A stretch of DNA of 5,062 nt from Sulfurimonadaceae bacterium. GTDB taxonomy: Bacteria; Campylobacterota; Campylobacteria; Campylobacterales; Sulfurimonadaceae. The DNA lies in assembly GCA_030610325.1 (NCBI GenBank), contig JAUWRZ010000188.1, forward strand, positions 1-5,062, in the 5' to 3' direction. Position 1 is the stretch's first letter. Every line of letters starts with the position of its first letter. Shown one piece after another: positions 1 through 5,048 of this stretch. The notes beneath the pieces are model-generated. The model ran no database searches. It was not told where the DNA came from and worked only from the letters and a program-made list of their open reading frames with translations. A program made the translations under genes and the position numbers.

Positions 1-81
1 TTCTCTCCCGAATCTGATATCAGTGAGCTAAGTGAAGCTATCGACGCTCAGATCAAGAAACAGGCGACCGGAGAGCACTGA
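1..81 (+). CDS. C-terminal tail of an unidentified protein
   Basis: Frame 1 is open from the first base to a TGA at 79-81 and encodes 26 residues, beginning FSPESDISELSEAIDAQ and ending KKQATGEH. The peptide is hydrophilic and looks like a charged C-terminal helix with a flexible end. It has no catalytic motif and I do not recognise the family. The gene runs in the same direction as hisF but is separated from it by 161 bp that carry a repeat and a candidate promoter, so it is probably not tightly coupled to hisF. Codon use (GCT, ATC, GAG, GAC) resembles the genes downstream, which supports real coding. It could be a chance open frame because only the end is visible, but the abrupt change to non-coding sequence right after the stop argues for a true gene end. 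Confidence 0.6.
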   Translation, partial: FSPESDISELSEAIDAQIKKQATGEH

Positions 82-95
82 TCCAGTCGGCGTAG

Positions 96-148
96 GGGCA
101 CCTTTGACAACCCTGTGCATCATCAGTGTTATTTGAGATGCCCTTAAG
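96..148 (+). repeat. Degenerate hairpin repeat, copy A
   Basis: This stretch begins GGGCACCT, contains CCTGT and ATCATCAG, and ends TTGAGATGCCCTTAAG. The same order of blocks occurs at 3596-3685 (copy B). Aligned without gaps, the first 34 bases match copy B at 26 positions, and the right end matches it again through GCCCTTAAG or its TGCCCTTAAG variant. Copy A lacks about 37 bp of the central stem-loop found in copy B. The outer ends GGGCA and TGCCC are complementary. It sits 15 bp after the stop codon of the upstream gene and before the hisF promoter region. It is most simply a shortened remnant of a small non-autonomous mobile element or dispersed palindromic repeat; no transposase is visible. 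Confidence 0.55.
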
Positions 149-177
149 TCAATACTATTGCGATGCTCCCACTCCAC

Positions 178-220
178 TTGGAAGTGGGTAGATATAAGTC
201 GATTTACTTTATACTTCCAA
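178..220 (+). promoter_or_regulatory. Candidate hisF promoter with inverted repeat
   Basis: A perfect 8-bp inverted repeat, TTGGAAGT at 178-185 and ACTTCCAA at 213-220, encloses 27 bp. The hexamer TATACT at 210-215, preceded by TT, resembles a sigma-70 -10 element (5 of 6 to TATAAT) and overlaps the right arm; it lies 27 bp before the hisF ATG. No convincing TTGACA -35 is seen, which is common in Campylobacterota promoters. The left arm also takes part in a local hairpin, CCACTT-GG-AAGTGG. An operator overlapping the -10 would suit a repressor, but neither a regulator nor a transcription start is known here. Confidence 0.3.
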
Positions 221-242
221 AAATCACTTTCGGACTGCATCA

Positions 243-1001
243 ATGGACTATTTTGCCAAACGTATCATCCCCTGCCTTGATGTAAAAGACGGCAGAGTCG
301 TCAAGGGTGTCAACTTTGTCGGCCTTAGAGATGCCGGCGATCCCGTTGAAGTAGCCAAGCGCTACAACGAAGAGGGTGCAGACGAGCTTACATTCCTCGA
401 CATCACCGCCTCACATGAAGAGCGCGACACCATCGTCCATATCGTCGAGCAGGTGGCGAAAGAGGTCTTTATCCCTCTGACTGTCGGTGGCGGCATCCGA
501 AAGCTTGACGACATCTACCGTCTTCTCAATGTAGGCTGTGACAAAGTAAGTGTCAACTCCGCTGCTATCAAACGTCCGGAACTCATCGATGAGGGGGCAA
601 AACGTTTTGGCTCACAATGCATCGTCGTAGCCATCGATGTCAAGCAGACTGGAGATCACTATAACGTCTATCTAAACGGCGGGCGTGTCGACACCGGCAT
701 CAATGCCCTCGAGTGGGCAAAAGAGGTGGTCGACCGGGGTGCAGGAGAGATCTTGCTTACCTCTATGGATGCAGATGGTACCAAGGCAGGTTTTGACATC
801 CCCATCACCCAGCAGATAAGTAGACTCGTCAATGTACCTATCATCGCCAGTGGCGGTGCCGGGACGATGGAGCATATCAAAGAGGCGTTTGACTACGGTG
901 CCGATGCTGCACTTGCTGCCAGTATCTTCCACTATAAAGAGATCGATATCATGGATCTTAAACATTACCTGAGTGAGCAGGGTATCCCCGTTAGACTCTG
1001 A
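243..1001 (+). CDS. hisF: Imidazole glycerol phosphate synthase, cyclase subunit HisF
   Basis: HisF is the cyclase half of the cytoplasmic HisH-HisF complex in histidine biosynthesis. It uses ammonia delivered by HisH to convert PRFAR into imidazole glycerol phosphate and AICAR, the latter re-entering purine synthesis. The 252-residue length is normal for a complete (beta/alpha)8 barrel. Visible signatures are the N-terminal [16 protein letters not shown] with catalytic Asp13, the second catalytic Asp132 in VAIDVK, the phosphate loop VGGGIR at 81-86, MDADGT at 175-180, and the second phosphate-binding loop SGGAG at 203-207. The start is fixed because the family begins a few residues before this motif and no upstream in-frame start exists. 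A clear Shine-Dalgarno sequence is missing: the bases before ATG read CGGACTGCATCA. hisH and other his genes are not in the window. A 65-bp gap with a small GATGAG/CTCATC hairpin (1000-1018) separates it from the next gene. Identity is very secure. Confidence 0.97.
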   Translation: MDYFAKRIIPCLDVKDGRVVKGVNFVGLRDAGDPVEVAKRYNEEGADELTFLDITASHEERDTIVHIVEQVAKEVFIPLTVGGGIRKLDDIYRLLNVGCDKVSVNSAAIKRPELIDEGAKRFGSQCIVVAIDVKQTGDHYNVYLNGGRVDTGINALEWAKEVVDRGAGEILLTSMDADGTKAGFDIPITQQISRLVNVPIIASGGAGTMEHIKEAFDYGADAALAASIFHYKEIDIMDLKHYLSEQGIPVRL

Positions 1002-1066
1002 TGAGAGCACCCCTCATCCTCCCTTACCCTGCTCTACTCTGACAACCCTTTTGATTTGGAGATAAA

Positions 1067-1606
1067 ATGATCATCTGTGCCGGAAACAATGAGAACTTTG
1101 ACTTTGCACTGCCGACAGGTGTCGGTCTTGTCGAGACAGCGATAAACCTGACGCGACTCTGCCTTTTTGATAAACCGGAGTACATACTTTTTGTCGGTAC
1201 TGCGGGAAGCTATGGGAGTCATGCCATCTTTGATATCATCGAGTCAAAAACAGCGGCTAACATCGAACTCTCTTCGCTTCAGAAAAAGTCATACACCCCG
1301 CTTGACAACGTGATCTCTACGCAAACTGAGGACAAACGTGATGTTATCATCAACTCCTCCAACTACATCTCTACCGATCTTGAGCTGGCATCTGGATTTG
1401 AGCGATTTGGTGTCGCGCTTGAGAACATGGAGTTCTTCTCTGTCTTGCGTGTAGCTCAAGAGTTTGACATCCCCGCCGGTGGTGTCTTCTGTGTGACCAA
1501 CTATTGCAATAAAGATGCCCATAAGGATTTCATGCAAAACCATGAAGAAGCCAAAAGCAGACTTACTGCTCACGTGAAACGCAGGATCAAGGAGCTGACC
1601 TCATGA
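1067..1606 (+). CDS. Short PNP/MTAN-superfamily nucleoside phosphorylase-like protein
   Basis: The 179-residue product looks like a member of the PNP_UDP_1 fold (nucleoside phosphorylases and hydrolases such as MTAN and futalosine hydrolase), which cleave the glycosidic bond of purine-type nucleosides in the cytoplasm. Support comes from [13 protein letters not shown] at 16-28, the glycine loop FVGTAGSYG at 42-50, the ribose-binding ENMEFFSV segment with Glu122, and [13 protein letters not shown] at 143-155. In MTAN the last segment carries a catalytic Asp in an SD motif; here it reads Thr144-Asn145, more like 6-oxopurine-type phosphorylases. The protein is about 50 residues shorter than MTAN and lacks the usual N-terminal strand and acidic loop, yet GGAG at 1058-1061 sits well placed before this ATG and no coding is evident upstream. 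Its TGA overlaps the rlmN ATG. The substrate is unknown; a role in purine salvage or menaquinone (futalosine) metabolism cannot be told apart from sequence. Confidence 0.75.
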   Translation: MIICAGNNENFDFALPTGVGLVETAINLTRLCLFDKPEYILFVGTAGSYGSHAIFDIIESKTAANIELSSLQKKSYTPLDNVISTQTEDKRDVIINSSNYISTDLELASGFERFGVALENMEFFSVLRVAQEFDIPAGGVFCVTNYCNKDAHKDFMQNHEEAKSRLTAHVKRRIKELTS

Positions 1607-2673
1607 TACTACCTACTATCCTCGACTATACCAAAGAGCAGCTTGCCACACAGATAAAGCCGGCATTTCGCGCCAAGCAGATCTATGGTTGGGTCTATCA
1701 TCAATACGCCGAGAGCTTTGATGTGATGCAGAACGTCCCAAAGAGCCTTCGTGAAGAGTTAAATGGTAAATATATCATCAACCCCCTCAAGACACTCCGT
1801 AAAGAGGAGGCCGCTGACGGGACTATCAAGTACCTTTATGAGCTACCTGATGGCAAGACCATCGAGACGGTCCTCTTACGTATGAAAGAGGAGAAGGTAG
1901 ATGAGACAGGTAAGATCACCCAAGAAGCCAAATACACAGTCTGTGCCTCTACTCAGGTCGGCTGTAAAGTCGGCTGTTCGTTCTGTCTCACCGCCAAAGG
2001 CGGTTTTACCCGGGACCTGACAGCCGGAGAGATCGTCGCACAGGTCCTTGAAGTGAAGAAAGATAATGACCTTGCTGCCCATCGTCGTATGAACATAGTC
2101 TATATGGGTATGGGTGAGCCTCTTGATAATCTGGACAATCTTGCCACTGCTATTAAGATCATCAAAGATGAAGAGGGTCTATGCATCTCAGGAAAGCGTC
2201 AGACCGTCTCTACAAGCGGCATTAGCACCAAGATCGATAAACTGGGTAAGATGGACCTGGGCGTCCATATCGCCATCTCACTGCATGCTGTAGATGATGA
2301 GCTTCGTACAGAGCTCATACCGATGAACAAAGCCTATAACATCGCTTCGATCATCGATGCGGTCAAACGCTTTCCTATCGATGCCAGAAAGCGGGTCATG
2401 TTTGAATACCTTGTCATCAAAGATAAGAACGATGGTCTCACCTCGGCAAAAAAACTGGTCAAGCTGCTACACGGCATCAAGGCCAAAGTCAATCTGATCT
2501 ACTTCAATCCCTATCCTGGGACAGAGTACAGACGCCCTACCCCTCAGGACATGGTCAAGTTCCAGGAGTATCTCATAAAGCATGGTCTACTATGTACTAT
2601 CCGAGACTCAAAGGGCATAGATATCAGTGCTGCATGTGGACAACTCAAAGAGAAGACGGAGGAGGAGCGATGA
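1603..2673 (+). CDS. rlmN: Dual-specificity 23S rRNA/tRNA adenine-C2 methyltransferase RlmN
   Basis: RlmN is a cytoplasmic radical-SAM enzyme that methylates C2 of A2503 in 23S rRNA and of A37 in some tRNAs, helping decoding accuracy and ribosome function. The 356-residue length is normal. An N-terminal RNA-binding region (about 1-95; [14 protein letters not shown] is typical) precedes the radical-SAM barrel. The cluster motif is Cys121-x3-Cys125-x2-Cys128 in [10 protein letters not shown]. The two mechanistic cysteines of the family are present: Cys114 in YTVCASTQ and Cys345 in [17 protein letters not shown] at 168-176, the SAM-binding region, and [16 protein letters not shown] near 297-311 are also characteristic. 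AAGGAG at 1589-1594 gives a good ribosome site 8 bp before ATG, and that ATG overlaps the preceding stop (ATGA), so coupling is likely. The lysine/glutamate-rich C-terminus encodes the ribosome site of the next gene. Function is secure from the complete motif set. Confidence 0.96.
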   Translation: MILPTILDYTKEQLATQIKPAFRAKQIYGWVYHQYAESFDVMQNVPKSLREELNGKYIINPLKTLRKEEAADGTIKYLYELPDGKTIETVLLRMKEEKVDETGKITQEAKYTVCASTQVGCKVGCSFCLTAKGGFTRDLTAGEIVAQVLEVKKDNDLAAHRRMNIVYMGMGEPLDNLDNLATAIKIIKDEEGLCISGKRQTVSTSGISTKIDKLGKMDLGVHIAISLHAVDDELRTELIPMNKAYNIASIIDAVKRFPIDARKRVMFEYLVIKDKNDGLTSAKKLVKLLHGIKAKVNLIYFNPYPGTEYRRPTPQDMVKFQEYLIKHGLLCTIRDSKGIDISAACGQLKEKTEEER

Positions 2674-2768
2674 TGATGATAGAGTACTTTCAGATCGGTT
2701 TTTTAGTGATCGTCGTCACGGTAGGTCTCGGTGGCTTTATCTGGGCCGTTAAGAATGATAAGTTCTGA
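2670..2768 (+). CDS. Small single-pass membrane protein, CcoS-like
   Basis: A 32-residue ORF starts inside the rlmN stop codon (ATGA overlap) behind a very strong purine-rich site, GGAGGAGGAG at 2658-2667. The first three codons are all ATG; the second or third (2673 or 2676) has the better spacing from the ribosome site, so the protein may begin one or two residues later. Residues about 8-26 form one hydrophobic helix ([19 protein letters not shown]), followed by the short charged tail AVKNDKF. The ending [10 protein letters not shown] resembles the FxWAxxxGQF end of CcoS, the small membrane protein needed to insert cofactors into cbb3 cytochrome oxidase. However, this one is shorter than typical CcoS and lacks its terminal acidic pair. 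From memory, Campylobacter also has a small hydrophobic ORF after rlmN, so it could instead be that uncharacterised family. Coding is likely from position and ribosome site; function is tentative. Confidence 0.6.
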   Translation: MMMIEYFQIGFLVIVVTVGLGGFIWAVKNDKF

Positions 2769-2769
2769 T

Positions 2770-2787
2770 CAGGCGCGCTAGCGCTTG
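2770..2787 (+). terminator. GC-rich hairpin after the operon
   Basis: Directly after the small-gene stop codon, CAGGCGC pairs with GCGCTTG around a GCTA loop: 7 bp with one G-U pair. The centre is the perfect palindrome GCGCTAGCGC at 2775-2784. It lies where an operon terminator is expected and marks the switch from coding to AT-rich DNA. The following bases, TCTCACCCTCTTT, are pyrimidine-rich but not a proper T run, so it may be a weak intrinsic terminator or a 3'-end stabilising hairpin. Confidence 0.4.
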
Positions 2788-3022
2788 TCTCACCCTCTTT
2801 AACTGCCTATGGCCCCTCTGTCTTTCACACTTATAAAAATTTAATCTAACTATAAATAATAACAATCTATTTATTACTTATGTAATAGCTACATAGAAGT
2901 TCTACTCTTGATGAGTAAGGATACTACTATCACAATATGAGATATTTTATTTGAGTTAAAAGATAATTGTTTGATGATCTATCCAAGAGAGGTAAACAGC
3001 CAACACACCAGGGAGGCCGTTT

Positions 3023-3094
3023 ATGTCTGCAATGGTATCACATAATGCTTATAGCAAACTAATACACCAAAAGCAGAAAATAGACACGACTTGA
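3023..3094 (+). CDS. Possible 23-codon ORF or broken gene start
   Basis: ATG at 3023 follows GGGAGG (3011-3016) at a 6-bp spacing, a better ribosome site than hisF has. It encodes 23 residues, MSAMVSHNAYSKLIHQK and then QKIDTT, before TGA at 3092-3094. After the stop, a different frame stays open to about 3197 and encodes EHKGSTPITVDKG and further residues, which would fit a frameshifted gene, but I recognise neither part. There is no membrane segment. It may be a small peptide gene, the 5' remnant of a decayed gene, or chance; the ribosome site is the only real evidence. Confidence 0.2.
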   Translation: MSAMVSHNAYSKLIHQKQKIDTT

Positions 3095-3298
3095 GCACAA
3101 GGGATCTACTCCAATAACAGTTGATAAGGGGTGCTCTTTCGCTCTCATAGATCTTCATATCTTCACAAGAGTATATAGATTTCACATTGTGCTCTAAAAT
3201 GTGAATAAGAATATTCATATTTTAAAAGATCTCAGAGATTCAGACTTTTTTTATCTAAATAGTTTCTTAATTCATAAAGTATGACTTTCTTGGCAGAC

Positions 3299-3317
3299 TC
3301 CCTATTTTAGGGGTTTT
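3299..3317 (+). terminator. Short hairpin followed by T run
   Basis: CCCTA (3300-3304) and TAGGG (3308-3312) pair around a TTT loop, with an extra T-G pair outside, and TTTT (3314-3317) follows immediately. The shape matches a small rho-independent terminator for rightward transcription. No gene is recognised just upstream, so if it is real it would end an unannotated transcript from the AT-rich region. The short stem keeps confidence low. Confidence 0.2.
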
Positions 3318-3592
3318 AGTGCTATTTTTATAATGATTCACATACCTTTCCCTATTTTTATACTACATATAAGTAGCTTTATTCACATATATTTAAAAAG
3401 AAGATAAAAATGCTTATCATTACCGACTTGTAAGCACCAAGTATCACCTTTGTGATCAACTATTTTTATACTTTTCGAAACAGTGACCAAAATCCAAATA
3501 GAAGACGTTCTAAGCTGACCGTACCCAATACCCGACCTATATCTCAATGCCTACCATCACTCTTTTTAGGGTGCCTTTCCATGAAGGCAGTA

Positions 3593-3685
3593 TAAGGGCA
3601 CCTCTAATGAGCCTGTATATCATCAGCGTCTCATACGACTTTGTGATCAAGGCAGGCTCACGATGTTGTATGAGACGCCCTTAAG
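3593..3685. repeat. Hairpin repeat element, copy B (MITE-like)
   Basis: Outer arms TAAGGGC (3593-3599) and GCCCTTA (3677-3683) enclose a long imperfect stem. GCGTCTCATAC (3626-3636) pairs perfectly with GTATGAGACGC (3668-3678), which shares its last two bases with the outer arm. The stem continues inward through GAC/GTT and GTGA (3643-3646)/TCAC (3658-3661) to an 11-base loop. The left segment GGGCACCT...CCTGT...ATCATCAG and the right end GCCCTTAAG are shared with copy A at 96-148. The GGGCACCTCTAA start recalls terminal repeats of some IS5-like elements, from memory. An inverted counterpart, TTAGGGTGCCTT, lies just upstream at 3566-3577. The element abuts the pseudogene that follows and supplies the ATG at 3663. 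A non-autonomous transposon remnant or dispersed palindromic repeat is the best reading. Confidence 0.55.
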
Positions 3686-4759
3686 CGCATCTCAATTACC
3701 TTCTGAAAAAAACAGAGCCACTGGTCTGGATCTTATTGACGCCGTACGTAATGATCTAACTATCCCCTACGAAGTCGTTAAGAAGAAGATACAGAACATC
3801 CCATCACGTGGTGATCTACTTCCATGCAGGAGAGGTGTCCCAAGCCTATTTTCATGAAATAAGTGATGGCAAGTGGAAAAGTGCTTTTGTCAAGTCTACT
3901 AAAAGGACACAGAGCCCTATCCTACCTATTTTTATCAAAGCAAAGGACTAAACCTCTTTTATGGGGTATCGTAGTCTACAGGCCTTTTGCTACACTCCTG
4001 TTGAGCCATGAGATGATGCATGCATGTGACTCGATATTTGAGCTTGATTTGAGAGAGCTGATAGCTTCAAACACTATCTCAGGTATACAGCTTGACGACA
4101 GGGCATCTCTATTGTATCACTCGTACTAAGCTTGCTACTTATCAGACTGAACAGTGCATAGCATATCCAGAGTCCAGACAGAAGTTCAAAAGCAATGAGC
4201 ACATCGCAACGACCTCCGAGACAAGCATACCTACCTCGTCGAACATGAGAAGCCATGGATAGCATCGAGAGCTCGAAAAGTATGATGAGTCCTATCTACA
4301 CCTTTTGTTCTGGGATGATACATTTGAAGTCATTGGAGTCTACCTAGATCACTATCCTCACATCAAATATATGTATAGTCATGCAAGTATTGGCCTGACA
4401 TACCAGCGACTTGCCCAAAAGTCCTCCTCTATTTCTATAACACCTACTGCGGTGCCAAAGGGGCTTCTGAGTATCTCTCATACTCCACAAACAAGGAACA
4501 CGATGTACGTTTTAATGAAGATGACTATCTCGCTGACTTTAAAGTATTTAAGAGACGTCTCCATACCTTTGATATGACTACTCCGACTCACCTTGAACAG
4601 TACAGCGAGTTATATGAAAAAGGAGGAGTACAGTTTATGGACTTTGATATTGACACGGAGTTCAATGACTCTATTGATGGGAATGTCCTTGTCGGGATAG
4701 ATAAGTATTATCATTACTTCGTCCAAACAGTCAGTTATACAAAACCGACAATGGCATAA
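3663..4759 (+). pseudogene. Decayed fused acyltransferase/GNAT 'hemolysin' family gene
   Basis: Family blocks occur in the right order but in different frames. Acyltransferase side: GLDLIDAV and VVKKKIQNIPSRG (3723-3812), VIYFHAGEVSQAYFHEISDG and KWKSAFVKSTKR (3811-3948, stop at 3949), YRPFATLLLSHEMM (near 3976-4020, stop 4127-4129). Linker and GNAT side: IAYPESRQKFKSNEHIATT (4158-4214), DKHTYLVEHEKP (4220-4255), EKYDESYLHLLFWDDTFEV (4275-4331), LDHYPHIKYMYSHASIG (4348-4398), VLLYFYNTYCG (4421-4453), then GGVQFMDFDIDTEFNDSIDG. This matches the COG3176-type 'putative hemolysin' proteins: a PlsC-like lysophospholipid acyltransferase fused to an OlsB-like GNAT N-acyltransferase, normally roughly 600 residues. 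At least six frame changes are needed. Deletions remove the NHPxGxxDG-type catalytic region between IPSRG and VIYF, and the ELGRS-type region between EVIGVY and LDHYP. The last residues before the stop at 4757 come from the adjacent 153-bp repeat. The original start is not identifiable. It cannot make a functional enzyme. Confidence 0.8.
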
Positions 4760-4869
4760 AAGCGCGTGACAGTTGCGAACTCTGGAGCGAAGCAACAGAT
4801 GAAGCTGTGTCACCTCTGTAGTCCATACAATCAATACTACAAAGAGCAGACAGATCGACATTGCCAGAG
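4717..4869. repeat. 153-bp tandem repeat, unit 1
   Basis: The unit begins CTTCGTCCAAACAGTCA directly after the recognisable pseudogene sequence. Its first 101 bases match unit 2 at 92 positions without gaps; the last 52 match at 28 positions, with many differences being transitions. The core contains an imperfect hairpin with outer arms GTGACA (4766-4771) and TGTCAC (4808-4813) and inner arms GTTGC (4772-4776) and GCAAC (4792-4796). CTTCGTCC near the start and GGAGCGAAG further in are also nearly complementary. The tail has its own GTAGT/ACTAC pairing (4818-4839). The pseudogene frame ends inside the unit at 4759. The sequence before 4717 does not resemble the unit tail, so this is a sharp left end of the array. 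Function unknown. Confidence 0.85.
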
Positions 4870-5022
4870 CTTCGTCCAAACAGTCAATAATACAAAACCG
4901 ACAATGGCATAAAAGCGCGTGACAATTGCTAGCTCAGGAGCGAAGCAACTGACGACGCTGTGTCACCTCTATCGTCTATACGATTATTGCTGTAAATGCT
5001 AGGTAGATTAATATATATCAAG
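4870..5022. repeat. 153-bp tandem repeat, unit 2
   Basis: This is a second ungapped copy displaced by exactly 153 bp. The hairpin is kept: outer arms GTGACA (4919-4924) and TGTCAC (4961-4966) are identical to unit 1. The inner stem is TTGCT (4926-4930) with AGCAA (4944-4948), so it gains one pair on the loop side while losing one on the outer side. The stretch from TACAAAACCGAC to GCGCGTGACA is unchanged. The tail from 4971 is much more diverged and more AT-rich than in unit 1, ending with a TA-rich segment. The equal length with unequal conservation suggests that the core is constrained or homogenised while the spacer drifts. Confidence 0.85.
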
Positions 5023-5035
5023 CTTCGTCCAAACA
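5021..5035. repeat. Start of a third repeat unit
   Basis: AGCTTCGTCCAAACA repeats 4868-4882 exactly, again 153 bp further on. After position 5035 the sequence (TACATCAGTC) no longer follows the units, so the third unit is truncated to its first 13-15 bases. This gives a sharp right end to the array 13 bp before the parS-like site. Confidence 0.75.
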
Positions 5036-5048
5036 TACATCAGTCTAT

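Larger units (their letters stand above)
2788..3592. other. AT-rich intergenic region without a recognised gene
   Basis: About 800 bp separate the operon from the next repeat. Base composition is clearly more AT-rich than the genes to the left, especially 2830-2990 and 3190-3480. No frame gives a recognisable protein; a 65-codon minus-strand ORF at 3021-3218 has no motif or ribosome site. The region holds a 23-codon ORF with a good ribosome site (3023-3094) and hairpins at 2868-2881 (ATTAC-TTAT-GTAAT), 3299-3313 and 3442-3455 (ATCAC-CTTT-GTGAT). It also holds three copies of CTATTTTTATA (3322, 3352, 3460) and a hairpin TGCCTT-TCCATG-AAGGCA at 3572-3589. It may be eroded former coding DNA or contain an unrecognised small RNA; I can assign neither. 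Confidence 0.6.

Noticed and set aside
668..1010. Minus-strand ORFs of 70 and 112 codons inside hisF
   Set aside because: They are antisense shadows of a clear hisF coding region, with no family features.
1000..1018. Terminator after hisF
   Set aside because: The GATGAG/CTCATC stem is only 6 bp and is followed by CTCCC, not a T run; the next gene follows closely in the same direction.
1289..1573. Minus-strand 94-codon ORF inside the PNP-like gene
   Set aside because: It is an antisense shadow; the plus-strand frame has the motifs, ribosome site and operon overlaps.
3021..3218. Minus-strand 65-codon ORF in the AT-rich gap
   Set aside because: It has no ribosome site, no recognisable motif and a composition consistent with chance.
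3402..3420. Fur-box-like sequence GATAAAAATGCTTATCATT
   Set aside because: Only about 12 of 19 positions match the consensus in AT-rich DNA, and no intact gene lies downstream.
3466..3543. Minus-strand frame ending GTVSLERLLFGFWSLFRKV
   Set aside because: The peptide looks protein-like, but only about 25 codons are open, no ATG is present and I cannot match it to a family.
4725..4745. DnaA box (TTATACAAA) in repeat unit 1
   Set aside because: It is an imperfect match to TTATCCACA and is not kept in unit 2, where the first bases change.
4610..4879. Minus-strand 89-codon ORF
   Set aside because: It spans the junction between the pseudogene end and repeat unit 1 on the opposite strand, so it is a by-product of those two features.
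4717..5035. CRISPR array
   Set aside because: The period is 153 bp with a 101-bp core and alignable, related tails; CRISPR repeats are 20-50 bp with unrelated spacers, and no cas gene is present.
4717..5035. Integron attC cassette array
   Set aside because: GTCCAAAC looks a little like RYYYAAC, but no matching GTTRRRY end, no integrase and no cassette genes are present, and the spacing is identical rather than variable.
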